Assembly: GCF_007197775.1 (NCBI RefSeq)
Contig: NZ_CP041638.1
Coordinates: forward strand, 992,001-1,056,000
DNA from: Thalassotalea sp. PS06
Lineage (GTDB): Bacteria; Pseudomonadota; Gammaproteobacteria; Enterobacterales; Alteromonadaceae
Direction of reading: 5' to 3'
Length of the DNA: 64,000 nt
The translations under genes were made by a program, and so were the position numbers. Below the pieces are notes generated by a model that saw nothing but the letters and a program-made list of their open reading frames with translations, was not told the origin of the DNA and made no database searches. Positions 1-9,894 of the stretch are shown here, piece by piece (position 1 is the stretch's first letter; the number at the start of each line of letters is the position of its first letter).

Positions 1-1
1 G

Positions 2-1324
2 GTTAGCCTTAATAACTCTAAGCTTCGTTTATTGCTGGAAGCAGAGTACGGCCTGTTATATTGCGCAACTACCCATTCATTGCGAAAACTTGAACCCATA
101 GGCGTTTCTTTATTACTGGCAATCGATCTCGGATTAGACGAGCATCAATGCTGTGAAGATATTATCGCGTTGAACCAAACCCGCAAAGACGACATCCAGA
201 AACTCTATCGAACGCTTTTTGATATCTACCACTCCACTTCGGATTTATCCGAATCAACCGATTCAATGAGTACCAGCGTAAATACCCATACTCGCTATGG
301 AGATGGTATTTATTTAGAGGTTCAGCAATTACAATCTATTGAAACTAAAAATCTTCACTCAGAAAATTTTCATCAGGGTGATTTGCGGCCTGATTTGAAG
401 AGAAATCTACTCAATATTGACACCGGACAATGCATATTTCAGATTGACTGCCAACAGCCAAAATTGGCGGCGGATCTTAGATCTTTATTCAAGCCATTGA
501 TAAATACCACAGCCAACAATAGCAACTTGCCTCGGTTTTCATTTGAGATTAAAAAAAGAACTCACACAGAAACCAACCGCTTTGAGAGCCAACCGGGTGA
601 TACCACATTTGATTTTTATTCAAACGGACACTTGGTTTTAACTGATTTACTATTCGAACATATCGCTGCGGTTTTGATAGAGCGAATGCAGATAATCACC
701 TTTCAGATATCCGGGTTTCGATTTTGTTTTCATGGCGCTGCATTGTCTAAAGACAAGCATTTATTTCTATTACCCGGCAAGTCTGGAGTGGGTAAGTCAA
801 CGTTAACGGCATATCTGGCTAACCGAGGGTTCACAGTTCATTCCGATGAAATGATTACCTTAGATGAGGATTTTAGAGTGCTGTCTATTCGCATGCCCGT
901 GGCGATTAAATCAGGGGCGTGGGAAACCGTTACCAAACAATACCCACAATTGTTGGATGCTCCAGTGTGGCAATTATTAGATGGCAGGGAAGTAAAGTAC
1001 ATTTGGACGGATTCTCAACTGCAGGCTGACCTATCTGTTGAAAGTGTTTTTTCACAACATCAACACGTACATTTCATTGCTCCCAATTATCGTCTTGGGG
1101 TTTCTGCAGACGCTGTAAACCAAAGCGATGTGAATTCACAGCCACTGACGGTAATAGATACCATTGAAACGGTGACAAAAGGTGGTTACCAGGTTGGAAA
1201 GGAACTGTTATTTAAGGATGTCGCGGAGTTATCTTCGTATATACAAAATGCAAGCCGGGAAATTTTGACTTACTCGAGTTCTGAACAAGCCTACTCATGG
1301 ATTGAAAATCTATTCAACAAATAA
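2..1324 (+). CDS. HPr-kinase-like P-loop ATPase of a polysaccharide locus (5' partial)
   Basis: The reading frame is open to the window edge, so the true start lies upstream; an internal TTG at 32 is only the first start-like codon. The C-terminal half has a P-loop, GKSGVGKST, encoded near 778-800, followed by HSDEM, the arrangement of HPr kinase/phosphorylase-type ATPases. HprK-related kinases of this sort occur in exopolysaccharide and exosortase-associated clusters, often beside the nucleotidyltransferase family found just downstream. The N-terminal part may be a small PqqD-like domain, but similarity by eye is weak. The substrate cannot be named: no HPr or PTS gene is present. It precedes the next gene by 146 bp, so cotranscription is possible but not shown. 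Confidence 0.6.
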   Translation, partial: VSLNNSKLRLLLEAEYGLLYCATTHSLRKLEPIGVSLLLAIDLGLDEHQCCEDIIALNQTRKDDIQKLYRTLFDIYHSTSDLSESTDSMSTSVNTHTRYGDGIYLEVQQLQSIETKNLHSENFHQGDLRPDLKRNLLNIDTGQCIFQIDCQQPKLAADLRSLFKPLINTTANNSNLPRFSFEIKKRTHTETNRFESQPGDTTFDFYSNGHLVLTDLLFEHIAAVLIERMQIITFQISGFRFCFHGAALSKDKHLFLLPGKSGVGKSTLTAYLANRGFTVHSDEMITLDEDFRVLSIRMPVAIKSGAWETVTKQYPQLLDAPVWQLLDGREVKYIWTDSQLQADLSVESVFSQHQHVHFIAPNYRLGVSADAVNQSDVNSQPLTVIDTIETVTKGGYQVGKELLFKDVAELSSYIQNASREILTYSSSEQAYSWIENLFNK

Positions 1325-1470
1325 CGAAAAAATCCTGATAAGCCTTTAAAAATAGTGCATGGCGAGGTATGTTATAAGCGTTGGCGTTAGTAAGAATAAT
1401 GCAAGCATGCCCCCCATTTATTAGCCCCTAAACCATCAAAATTAAAATTTTATAATACAGGCAACAACTT

Positions 1471-2634
1471 ATGGGCACCAAACAGGCAAAAATTACTCGA
1501 CAGACATTTCTCGAACTCGGTTTACTGCTGTCATCTAATACCAAGCCTACCGATATTGATCATGATTTGATTATTAAACTTCAAACCGAAGAACTGTATC
1601 TTCCCATCATCGAATTATCTAATCAGTATTGGCTGACCAGCTCCTTATGTTATCGATTAAAAAAACTTAAGGTCTTTGCTCAGTTACCTCATATTCTTCA
1701 ACAATACCTAAATGAGGTAAGCAGTCTATACCGCCAGCGTAATGTCGATATTAAAAACGAAGCCAAATCTGTTTGTCAGCTATTAAATGACCACGGTATC
1801 AAGCAAGTTTTACTTAAGGGCGCTGCCAGCTTGTTCAATTCTACTTATCCTTCTCCGGGGATGAGGTATATGTGCGATATAGATATTCTGGTATCGGAAG
1901 AGCAGCAACAGCAAGCATTCGAGTTGCTGTTAGGTAACGGATATCAAACGGATGAAAACCCATTCGCAATCCATTCCGTAAATCATCACCATGCGCCCTC
2001 ACTGTGTTTGCCGAACAGTTTGTGCCGCATAGAAATCCATAAAAATGCCTTGAAATACCCGGCTAGCAACGTATTGACTGATGAGCAGATATTTAAATCT
2101 TTACAACCACTGACGTTAGATAAGCAACTTAATGTTGCTCAGTTGAATCCTACCCAGCAAATTATCATGTGCATCGCTCACAGTGAAATATCTCATTCAG
2201 GCTATTCGGAAAAACAATTAGATCTGCGTCAGTTTTACCATTTGCACTGCTTGATAGCTCATTTCGACGAAGATATTGATTGGCGATTAGTCGAAAAACA
2301 TTTTCAATTGGCTGATCAAGAAAAAGTATTACACGCGGCTCTGCAGGGAGTCCTGTTATTGTTTAATAGTGAAACGGCGATAACTCGTAACTACAGCAAA
2401 AGTAACCAGCATATCGAGCGACGTATGCAATTGTTTTGTAATCAATCCTGGTTACGCAGTTTTTGGTATAAGCTACGTCGCTTGTTATCCGGTTATAGCG
2501 CAGGTCAAATTGCCTTTACCTACGATGTCAGCGGTTTTACTGGTGTTCTTCAAGGAAGGCTAAAGCACTTTTCCCGACACCTGAAAATGCTTTTCAATAA
2601 AGATAGTCGTCAGGATTTTTGGGCGGGCAGTTGA
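1471..2634 (+). CDS. Nucleotidyltransferase-family protein of a polysaccharide locus
   Basis: A 387-aa soluble protein. Around residues 110-140 it has LLKGAA followed by MCDIDILV, which fits the G-then-DxD signature of the minimal nucleotidyltransferase fold (NTP_transf_5-like) found in exopolysaccharide clusters next to HprK-like kinases. Members of that family are largely uncharacterised, so no substrate is assigned. The ATG start is the first in frame; no strong Shine-Dalgarno sequence is visible. The neighbours upstream (HprK-like) and downstream (small secreted protein, polymerase, export genes) support a role in envelope polysaccharide assembly, but this is inference from position. Confidence 0.6.
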   Translation: MGTKQAKITRQTFLELGLLLSSNTKPTDIDHDLIIKLQTEELYLPIIELSNQYWLTSSLCYRLKKLKVFAQLPHILQQYLNEVSSLYRQRNVDIKNEAKSVCQLLNDHGIKQVLLKGAASLFNSTYPSPGMRYMCDIDILVSEEQQQQAFELLLGNGYQTDENPFAIHSVNHHHAPSLCLPNSLCRIEIHKNALKYPASNVLTDEQIFKSLQPLTLDKQLNVAQLNPTQQIIMCIAHSEISHSGYSEKQLDLRQFYHLHCLIAHFDEDIDWRLVEKHFQLADQEKVLHAALQGVLLLFNSETAITRNYSKSNQHIERRMQLFCNQSWLRSFWYKLRRLLSGYSAGQIAFTYDVSGFTGVLQGRLKHFSRHLKMLFNKDSRQDFWAGS

Positions 2635-2777
2635 GCCTGAGTTGGTAGCAATCAACCTTTACGTTGAAGTTACACCTAATGAACTATTCGAATAGACGTC
2701 AGTTAACCTGAGTTTTCATTTAGCCATTTTCTTGTTAGACTGAAAAATAATCAATAACAACAAAGCCCCCGCAAATT

Positions 2778-3134
2778 ATGTCAGTTATTAAAAATAAAAA
2801 ATTAGCGTTCCTGTATACAGCTGCATGTTTGGCATTAGCCCCTCTATCCGCCGAGGCGAGCGAAGAGCAAGTTAACAATAGTGAAGCTGAACAAACAACG
2901 TCTTTGCCAGCAAATACTGCCCCTGCCAACTCCGAGGCTGTGGCTGCGGATACGGTAGATTCCGAAGCGGTTGATGCGAAGGAAAAGAAGGACGATGAAC
3001 GCACCGCTCAGGAAAAAATTGCTGAAAATCGTCGAGTATTAAACTTGGCTCCTCCTAAAGCACCTAAATCTCTGGGTGGTGGTAACGGCAATGGTGGCTT
3101 AGGCTCTGGGCAGATTAGCGTTTCTTCCAACTAA
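2778..3134 (+). CDS. Small secreted protein with Gly-rich C-terminus
   Basis: 118 aa. A basic N-terminus (MSVIKNKK) and a hydrophobic stretch ending near ALAPLSAEA look like a Sec signal peptide. The mature part is rich in Ala, Glu, Ser and Thr, low in complexity, and ends in a glycine/asparagine-rich tail (GGGNGNGG). No enzymatic motif is seen. It sits between the nucleotidyltransferase-like gene and the polymerase-like gene in the same direction, so it may be a periplasmic accessory of the polysaccharide system. An antisense frame over the same bases is poorer because it has no plausible start signal. The function is unknown. Confidence 0.55.
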   Translation: MSVIKNKKLAFLYTAACLALAPLSAEASEEQVNNSEAEQTTSLPANTAPANSEAVAADTVDSEAVDAKEKKDDERTAQEKIAENRRVLNLAPPKAPKSLGGGNGNGGLGSGQISVSSN

Positions 3135-3192
3135 GAATTGCTTTGTTTCTGTTTAGTTTGTTGATCTAACGGTTTATTCCGCTGGAGTTGTA

Positions 3193-4668
3193 ATGATGAG
3201 AGGTGCGAGTAATTCGTCTCATCCTGTGCAGTTTTACCTGTTCCTAGCTTTGCTGTTCTGGATACCGATTCCACTCGGTTCTAACCGGCCCTGGGCGTGG
3301 GCTATCATGGAGATAGTCAGCTTCACCTTGATGTTTTGGTGCTTAACTTCATGTAACTGGCATCAATTTACCGCACGGTTGAAACCATACCGATTATTTC
3401 TGTATTTATTAACATCTTTTGTATTGTGGCAATTAATACAAATCATTCCTCTGCCGGAAACTGTCCTGTCAATCGTCTCTCCCAAAGTCTTAGAGTTGCA
3501 TGAAAGTGTGTCTGCACCTTTAGCAGATGATTCGATATATCATTGGTTGCCTATTTCACTGGATCCTACGCAAGGTTTAATCATGTTTATTAAATCCTGC
3601 TCATATTTAGCGTTCACATGCCTAGTTTTCTGGCACATCAATTGTTTGAAAAGACTGAAACAGTTAATTCTGGTAATGCTTTGTGCCGGAGTATTTCAAG
3701 CTGTTTATGGCAGCTTATCCCTGTTTGAATTAAATGCCAAAAGCGCCTTTTTAGCTCTGGATGTCACATCGAATGCTACGGGATCATTTGTTTACAGGAA
3801 TCACTTCGCAAACTTTATTTTACTTTGTGCGAGCCTCGCTACAGGGTGGATAATTGGGTTGTTGTTAAAGCGTTCCAGTGACAACCGTTCTCAAGCATTG
3901 AGAAATTTTTTAACCGGTTTTATTTCAGGTAAATTTACGTTACGCCTGACTTTAGCGTGTTTTGTGATCGCTTTAGTGCTGTCTCATTCCAGAATGGGGA
4001 ATACAGCATTTTTTATCGCCTTAACATTAACGGTTGCTATTTGTTTGGCGGTTTACTGGAAAAAATCATTGGCGCACCGCAATAAAATTGCGGTACTTTT
4101 TGTTAGTGTGCTGGTCATTGATGCTTTAATCGTTGGCAGCTGGTTTGGTATTGACAAAGTTAAGCAACGGATAGAGAGCACGAATATAGTCACAGAAACT
4201 CGTGACAATGTTGCCATTGATACTCTGGAGCTGATTGCTGATTTTCCTGTAACCGGAGTGGGCGGCGGCGGATTTTACGGAACTTATGTCCGTGTTACTC
4301 AGCAGGGAATCAATGGGTTTTACGACCATGCCCACAATGACTATTTACAATTTCTAACTGAGTATGGCGTTTTCGCGACTATTACTATTGCAGCTCTCGT
4401 TTTAATCTCATTAATTCACGCTTACAACGCGATGAGGTGGCGAAATCGAAGTTTTATTCGAGGAGCGGCGATTGGTTGTCTAATGGCGATAATTGCGATG
4501 CTATTGCATATTAGCGTTGACTTTAACCTGCAGATACCGAGCAACTCTGTTTATTTTATTATCATACTCTGTATTGCCTGGATTTGCCGATTTGGTTTGC
4601 ATACGAAAACCTCGCGCCGGGTTGAAAAACAACCTAATCAAGACGTTTTTCTACATGGCTATAGCTAA
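3193..4668 (+). CDS. O-antigen ligase / Wzy-type polymerase family membrane protein
   Basis: 491 aa with about ten to twelve hydrophobic segments spread over the whole length and a large loop near residues 330-385. The loop contains the segment GVGGGGFYGTY and then DHAHNDYLQFLTEYG; the H-N-D-YLQ pattern is a hallmark of the Wzy_C/O-antigen ligase superfamily in the inner membrane. Such proteins polymerise or ligate lipid-linked oligosaccharide repeat units. GGAG lies five bases before the ATG, supporting this start. The position before export genes and a Wzc-like protein suggests it is the polymerase of this locus; polymerase versus ligase cannot be decided from sequence alone. Confidence 0.8.
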   Translation: MMRGASNSSHPVQFYLFLALLFWIPIPLGSNRPWAWAIMEIVSFTLMFWCLTSCNWHQFTARLKPYRLFLYLLTSFVLWQLIQIIPLPETVLSIVSPKVLELHESVSAPLADDSIYHWLPISLDPTQGLIMFIKSCSYLAFTCLVFWHINCLKRLKQLILVMLCAGVFQAVYGSLSLFELNAKSAFLALDVTSNATGSFVYRNHFANFILLCASLATGWIIGLLLKRSSDNRSQALRNFLTGFISGKFTLRLTLACFVIALVLSHSRMGNTAFFIALTLTVAICLAVYWKKSLAHRNKIAVLFVSVLVIDALIVGSWFGIDKVKQRIESTNIVTETRDNVAIDTLELIADFPVTGVGGGGFYGTYVRVTQQGINGFYDHAHNDYLQFLTEYGVFATITIAALVLISLIHAYNAMRWRNRSFIRGAAIGCLMAIIAMLLHISVDFNLQIPSNSVYFIIILCIAWICRFGLHTKTSRRVEKQPNQDVFLHGYS

Positions 4669-4757
4669 TAGCTCTATGAAATAATTGCTGGTCGATTTTT
4701 AGTCGTTGCGATTGCGCAGTTAATTAATTAACATAGTCACAAGCGCTAATAACAATA

Positions 4758-6026
4758 ATGTCACCCTCAATGATGTTTGCGAAAAAGAATAAAATTTTTC
4801 TGGCTACCCTTGCACTTTATTCGGTCTCATCCGTCGCAATTGAACCTCAAACGATGAAGTTTGGTGGTTTCGATTTTGTTCCAAGCTTGCAAGTGAAACA
4901 AAGCTTCGATTCTAATATTCTCAATGCCAGTTCGAATAAAGAGGAAATCGACTCCTGGATCACCGAATTTTCTCCAAAATTTTTGTTAGAGAAGGACTAT
5001 GGTGGTGATCTGTACCGATTTTCATATGAGATTGATAGCGCCCTGTATTATTCAAGTTCCGATGATAACTATACCAATCAGGCGCTAAAAGGTGATATCC
5101 AATGGGTGCTGGATCGCTACAATCGTTTACGCATCTCCGGAGATTACACCATCGACCATGAACAACGTGGAGACGGTTATTCCATTGGCTTTGGCGAATA
5201 TTACAAACAGCCTACCCAGTTTACAGTGACTCAGGCGGGAGCCGTGTATAGTTACGGGGCATTGTCAGCCCTCGCGCGCATTGATTTGAAGGCTAAAGTT
5301 CAAGACGTTTCCTGGGAAAGCCTTTATGAAAGTGACCTCAATGTTGATATTCTCGACGTTGGCAATGGTTTAAATCCGGACGAAATTGATTACACCCGTT
5401 GGCGGGAATACTCAATGAATGAAATCGGAGCTACTTTTTTCCGTCGCCTTACCGGGAAAACTCAGCTAACCGCAGATCTAACTATTCGCAATTTCAATTA
5501 TGCCGATGATCCTTTTCAAATCGATAACCTTGATAGTAAGCAGGATGCTTTCTATTTAGGTGTTGAGTGGGAATCCACCGGCTTGACCACTGGTTACGCA
5601 AAATTCGGTTATGAGCGCAAAGAATTTGATTCTCAAAATCGCGGTGATGCTTCAGGAGTCCGTTGGCTCGTTGGCGTATTGTGGACACCTCTTACTTACT
5701 CCAATTTCGATTTTTCGACGTCGCGGCAAACGACGGAGCAAAAAGGATTGGGTAATGCCATTGATAACACCTATGTTGGTTTGAGTTGGCATCACAAATG
5801 GTTAAATCGATTATCAACAACGCTAAATGTCGCGTCGAGTAATGACAAATATAGTGGTACCGCCCGAGAGGATGATAATGGATTGTATGAGGCGAAAGCC
5901 CATTATCACATGCGCCGTAATCTGGATATTGTTGCTGCGATTAATTACACCGACCGAGACAGTAATCAAGAAATCTTCGATTATTCAGGAATGCGGGTAA
6001 ATCTGTCTGTTCTGGTATCATTGTAA
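4758..6026 (+). CDS. Outer-membrane beta-barrel protein of an exopolysaccharide locus
   Basis: 422 aa with a short N-terminal signal peptide (cleavage probably after SSVA near residue 26), followed by repeated amphipathic strands rich in Tyr, Trp and Asp and a C-terminus ending VNLSVLVSL. Alternating patterns such as YRFSYEIDSALYYSS are typical of beta-barrel proteins. Barrel proteins of this size (EpsL-like) accompany Wza/Wzc genes in many marine exopolysaccharide clusters and may help export the polymer. ATGs at 4758, 4770 and 4773 are possible starts; none has a convincing ribosome binding site. The name is by context and composition, not by a diagnostic motif. Confidence 0.6.
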   Translation: MSPSMMFAKKNKIFLATLALYSVSSVAIEPQTMKFGGFDFVPSLQVKQSFDSNILNASSNKEEIDSWITEFSPKFLLEKDYGGDLYRFSYEIDSALYYSSSDDNYTNQALKGDIQWVLDRYNRLRISGDYTIDHEQRGDGYSIGFGEYYKQPTQFTVTQAGAVYSYGALSALARIDLKAKVQDVSWESLYESDLNVDILDVGNGLNPDEIDYTRWREYSMNEIGATFFRRLTGKTQLTADLTIRNFNYADDPFQIDNLDSKQDAFYLGVEWESTGLTTGYAKFGYERKEFDSQNRGDASGVRWLVGVLWTPLTYSNFDFSTSRQTTEQKGLGNAIDNTYVGLSWHHKWLNRLSTTLNVASSNDKYSGTAREDDNGLYEAKAHYHMRRNLDIVAAINYTDRDSNQEIFDYSGMRVNLSVLVSL

Positions 6027-6094
6027 ATTTTTTGCCGGATGGGCAATGCTTCGCATTGCTCGAGAAGTAACTTAGAATCGGGTAAACCAATATC

Positions 6095-6658
6095 ATGCGA
6101 GCAAACCAATCTTTCAACACTTTTTCATCCTTTGCATACTCAACTATTTTTCTTATTGTTCTATTGGCGTTTTCTTCCAATCTGTTTGCTCAAGAAGCCG
6201 GAGAATACCGGATCGATAGTGGCGATAAAATTGCAATTGAAGTATATGGCGAACCTGAGCTTTCCAGAGAAATGTTGCTCAATGATAGCGGTAAAATAAA
6301 CTATCCATTTCTTGGTGAGATCACGATTCAGGGGTTAACCCTTTATCAGGTAGAGCAAAAGATTCATCAAGGGTTAAAAGGTGATTATTTAATTAATCCA
6401 AATGTATCGGTGAGTATTATCACCTATCGGCCATTTTTTATTGATGGTGAAGTCAAAAAGCCTGGAGGGTATCCTTATCAACCTGGATTGACTGTCGCCA
6501 AAGCTGCTGCCGTTGCCGGAGGTTTTACTGAGCGGGCGTCTCTGGAGAAAATTTTCATCGTCAAAAGCGGCCTTAGCGATAAAACGCCGCAACCGATCGA
6601 CCTTCATACCCTGATTGGTCCTGGCGACATTATTTCCATTAAACAAAGTTTCTTTTAA
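6095..6658 (+). CDS. Wza-type polysaccharide export protein (short form)
   Basis: 187 aa. A hydrophobic signal (residues 12-29, ending NLFA-Q) is followed by EYRIDSGDKIAIEVYGEPELS, the poly_export domain start seen in Wza/EpsA/KpsD-type periplasmic-outer-membrane export channels. A SLBB-like segment follows (GEVKKPGGYPYQPGLTV). It is about half the length of E. coli Wza and shows no lipobox cysteine, so it belongs to the short export class that pairs with a separate barrel. It ends three bases before the first possible start of the Wzc-like gene and is almost certainly cotranscribed with it. The barrel gene just upstream is a likely partner. Confidence 0.85.
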   Translation: MRANQSFNTFSSFAYSTIFLIVLLAFSSNLFAQEAGEYRIDSGDKIAIEVYGEPELSREMLLNDSGKINYPFLGEITIQGLTLYQVEQKIHQGLKGDYLINPNVSVSIITYRPFFIDGEVKKPGGYPYQPGLTVAKAAAVAGGFTERASLEKIFIVKSGLSDKTPQPIDLHTLIGPGDIISIKQSFF

Positions 6659-6667
6659 GGAGTGCCC

Positions 6668-8959
6668 GTGGTTTCGAATAATAAAGGGCTATCAGAACCG
6701 GTGCGAACGCCATTGGAATCTGAACTTACACACAATCTTGGAAATGATGAAATTGATTTGAGTAAGTTATTTCGAATCATCTGGCGCCACAAATTAGTGA
6801 TCCTAAGTTTTTCTGCGATTGTTACTATGATCACCGCGATGGTTATGTCCTCAAAGACTCCTGTTTATAGCGCATCGGCTAGTTTACTGCTGGAAGCAGA
6901 ACAAAAACGGGTGTTACAGCTGGACGATGTTTACGGAGAGTCGACGAGTGTCCAGGAGTATTATTATTCGCAGTTAGAAATTATCCGCTCTCGAAGAGTC
7001 GCAGAAAAAGTTGTCGACGACTTGAATTTAGCTGCTCACCCTTTCTTCAATCGTGCTAATCATCAATCTCCAGGTCTACTTCAAACGTTGCGCGACATCG
7101 TTAACCCGCAGCCTCCGGCTCCAGTATTATCGGAACAGGAAAAAGCTATTCTCAAACGTGAAGCGGTAATTGGCTATGTGTGGGGAGGGATGTCGGCCTC
7201 ACCTATTTCGAAAACTCAGGTCGTTAATATTGGATTTGAATCGGAGTCCCCAGAATTAGCAGCGCTGATAAGCAATGCGATTGGTCAGGCATATTTAGAC
7301 AATCATATGGAAGTTAACCTTGAGCGCATAGAAAAATCCGCGACCTGGTTAAATTCCAGTATGTCAGGGTTGAAACAAAAGTTAGAGACTGCAGAAGAGC
7401 GATTGGCGGCATTTGAAGAGCGTGAATCTTTGGTCGATGTGCGAGGCATTAAAAGCTTGGCAGCGAGAGAGTTGGAAGACTTATCCGCGCAACTAACCCA
7501 GGCTCAGCAGGAAGTTGATCAAAGTGAATTGATAAGCTCACTAATTGCTTATAACAAAGCAAATGGCGCCTTATCTATTGAATACATAAATAGCGTACCG
7601 GAAATCTTCAATCATCCATCGGTACAGAATTTGTACCAGCAAAAATTATTGATAGAAAACAAAAAGCAGGAGCTTGCCATTGTTTACGGCCCTAAGCATC
7701 CGAAGATGATTGTTGTAAACGCTGAATTAAACAAGGCTGAAGCGAATATTGAACAACAGATTAATCGCTTGATAAATAATCTTGGCACAGATACCCGCCA
7801 GGCCAAGGAGCGGGTTAAACAGCTGGCAAACGCGATTGAACAGGCGAAAGCAAAATTTCAAAGACTAACCCGAATTGAAAATCAGCATCGCGATTTACTA
7901 CAAGATGTCGAAACCAACAGAAGTTTGTACGAAGCATTTTTTTCAAGATTAAAAGAAACTGCTCAGCTAGAGGGCTTCGAAACCTCTGTTGGCCGGATTA
8001 TTGATCCAGCTACCGTTCCATTTACCCCGTCAAAACCAAGAAAAAAATTGGTTATTGTGTTGGCACTGATGTTGTCCTCAATGCTTGGTGTCGCTAGCGT
8101 ACTTTTACTTGAGGCTCTGAATTCGAGTATCCGCAGCGCTGATGACATTGAGCAAAAGCTTGGTCAAACATTACTGGGAATTATTCCTCTGGTGAAGGGT
8201 AAAGGTTCACATCAAGGATCTTCGTCTCGTTGGAAATTTGGGTTAAGGTCTGCAAACAATAATATGGAAGCCTTACCAGCAAATTATTACCTACAGGATA
8301 AAGAATATGGATTTAGTGAAGCAGTAAGAACGATTCGCACTAGTTTGCAGATGTTAAACATTGAATCACATGCAAAAACCATTGCGATAACGTCGACATT
8401 ACCGGGCGAAGGAAAAACACAATTAAGTGCAAACCTGTTTTACGCAATTGGTCAGCTACAAAAAACCATTATTATCGATGCAGATATGCGCCGTCCGAGT
8501 ATTGCGAAAAACTTTTCTATCGATAAATCTCAACCCGGATTGGCAAATTATATCGCCGATACGCATTCGCTGAGCGACTGTATTGTTAAGGATGTTCACA
8601 ATAATATGGATATTATTGTTGCAGGGGATATGGCTCCTAACCCTCAGGAATTATTGTCTTCAGCGAGATTTAAAGCTCTGATATCTGATTTAAAACAACA
8701 TTATGATCGCATCATTATCGATACTCCGCCGATACTGGCGGTCAGCGATACGATTCTTATTGCCGGCGTCAGCGATGCGCTGATTTACGTTGTTAAGGCT
8801 GAAGATACTAAAGAGCAACAAATTAAGGCCGGCCTAAAACGACTCAAGACCTCAGGTGTAGACATATCTGGCGTTGTATTAAATCAGGTGGATATGGATA
8901 AAGCTATTTCTTATCAGGCTTTTGAAGGCTATTACGACCAGTATGGTTATAGCAGTTAA
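6668..8959 (+). CDS. Wzc-type chain-length regulator and BY-tyrosine kinase
   Basis: About 763 aa. The N-terminal Wzz domain has a transmembrane helix near residue 45-65 and coiled-coil periplasmic stretches; a second helix lies near residue 465. The cytoplasmic C-terminal part has Walker A (LPGEGKTQ), Walker A' (IIIDADMRRPS) and Walker B (IIIDTPP), and ends in a tyrosine cluster (GYYDQYGYSS) that is the usual autophosphorylation site. AAGGAG at 6657-6662 lies five bases before the GTG at 6668, so that codon is preferred to the GTG at 6662, which overlaps the Shine-Dalgarno sequence. It works with the export protein just upstream to control polymer length and export at the inner membrane. Confidence 0.9.
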   Translation: MVSNNKGLSEPVRTPLESELTHNLGNDEIDLSKLFRIIWRHKLVILSFSAIVTMITAMVMSSKTPVYSASASLLLEAEQKRVLQLDDVYGESTSVQEYYYSQLEIIRSRRVAEKVVDDLNLAAHPFFNRANHQSPGLLQTLRDIVNPQPPAPVLSEQEKAILKREAVIGYVWGGMSASPISKTQVVNIGFESESPELAALISNAIGQAYLDNHMEVNLERIEKSATWLNSSMSGLKQKLETAEERLAAFEERESLVDVRGIKSLAARELEDLSAQLTQAQQEVDQSELISSLIAYNKANGALSIEYINSVPEIFNHPSVQNLYQQKLLIENKKQELAIVYGPKHPKMIVVNAELNKAEANIEQQINRLINNLGTDTRQAKERVKQLANAIEQAKAKFQRLTRIENQHRDLLQDVETNRSLYEAFFSRLKETAQLEGFETSVGRIIDPATVPFTPSKPRKKLVIVLALMLSSMLGVASVLLLEALNSSIRSADDIEQKLGQTLLGIIPLVKGKGSHQGSSSRWKFGLRSANNNMEALPANYYLQDKEYGFSEAVRTIRTSLQMLNIESHAKTIAITSTLPGEGKTQLSANLFYAIGQLQKTIIIDADMRRPSIAKNFSIDKSQPGLANYIADTHSLSDCIVKDVHNNMDIIVAGDMAPNPQELLSSARFKALISDLKQHYDRIIIDTPPILAVSDTILIAGVSDALIYVVKAEDTKEQQIKAGLKRLKTSGVDISGVVLNQVDMDKAISYQAFEGYYDQYGYSS

Positions 8960-9005
8960 ATTGGCCATTCAAGGGCAATAGCCAAAGCGGTTCGAGCTTA
9001 AGTAA

Positions 9006-9563
9006 ATGATGAATCAGTTAAAGAAAATATTATTGATAGCGATACTCCTGATTCTTTTATTGGCAGGAGGTTCATTCGGGCTTGCCAACATTTACTTTAA
9101 ACAGGCTGAAGTTCGAGTGAAAAGTTGGCAACTGATGGGGCAAATAGCCAGTAACGAGGACTATCGACAGGCCATGGCCTATGTCAATGATGCGTTACTG
9201 TTTCACCCTGGCCACAACCAATATCTCGAAATTAAAGCGCAGATTCTGGAGTGGGGCGCTGATGAAGGTTTCGAGTCATCCAGATCAACAGCGTTGCAAC
9301 AAGCCAAAGCGCTTTATCTGCAATCGACAGCATCTCGTCCTACCTGGCCGAATACCTGGGCGGCACTAGCCATGCTTAAGTGGCGAATGCAGGAATTTGA
9401 CGGCGAAATGTTGATGTATTTGAATAACGCTTTTAATACCGGAAAAAACGCTAAAGAAGTAAAGCTGGCATATCAGAGTCTCGGCGAAGTTTTGAAACAA
9501 TTCTATCCCGATTTATATAAGCAAATCGAAGCGAATATTAACTATTATCAGACTGGGTTGTAG
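9006..9563 (+). CDS. Membrane-anchored TPR-like protein of the polysaccharide locus
   Basis: 185 aa. One N-terminal transmembrane segment (residues 8-28, LLIAILLILLLAGG) is followed by a soluble helical domain. Helical pairs with small residues and the pattern WAALAMLKWRMQEFD resemble tetratricopeptide repeats, but no repeat is strong enough to be certain. Tandem ATGs at 9006 and 9009 leave the exact start open. It lies 46 bp after the Wzc-like gene in the same direction. Small anchored proteins like this are found at the ends of exopolysaccharide operons; no defined function is known to me. Confidence 0.6.
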   Translation: MMNQLKKILLIAILLILLLAGGSFGLANIYFKQAEVRVKSWQLMGQIASNEDYRQAMAYVNDALLFHPGHNQYLEIKAQILEWGADEGFESSRSTALQQAKALYLQSTASRPTWPNTWAALAMLKWRMQEFDGEMLMYLNNAFNTGKNAKEVKLAYQSLGEVLKQFYPDLYKQIEANINYYQTGL

Positions 9564-9894
9564 TCGGTATCATTCCTAAAAACTCCTTTTATTCAAATAT
9601 CTAAGTTTTATCTGCCTGTTCGTTTCGCTTTAAGTGGCACGTTCTTCGTTGTCTTCTATACTCAAAATTGATAACAAAAACCGGGCTAAAGGGATTAGTC
9701 TAGTATTCTGCAGTAGCGCTAAGCTCGCGCATCAATTCCCTTGTAGCAGTATCGCTCGCCTTTATCCGTAAATCCGTCAATGGACGGTTAATGTAATCTA
9801 TTTCGATGTTGCTGCAATCTTATGGAAAGCCCATATCACTGTTAATTGTGCAGCGACGATAATCTCACACAAATTAATCAGGAGATGTGAGTTC
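9564..9894. other. Intergenic region before rmlA
   Basis: 331 bases without a convincing gene. It carries the upstream region of rmlA, with AGGAG about ten bases before its ATG. I looked for the ops element of polysaccharide operons and found only a loose resemblance near 9712, so none is called. No clear rho-independent terminator is visible after the preceding gene. Confidence 0.5.

Noticed and set aside
9700..9730. JUMPstart/ops element before rmlA
   Set aside because: The GCAGTAGCG resemblance to GGCGGTAGCG is partial and the wider element is not present.
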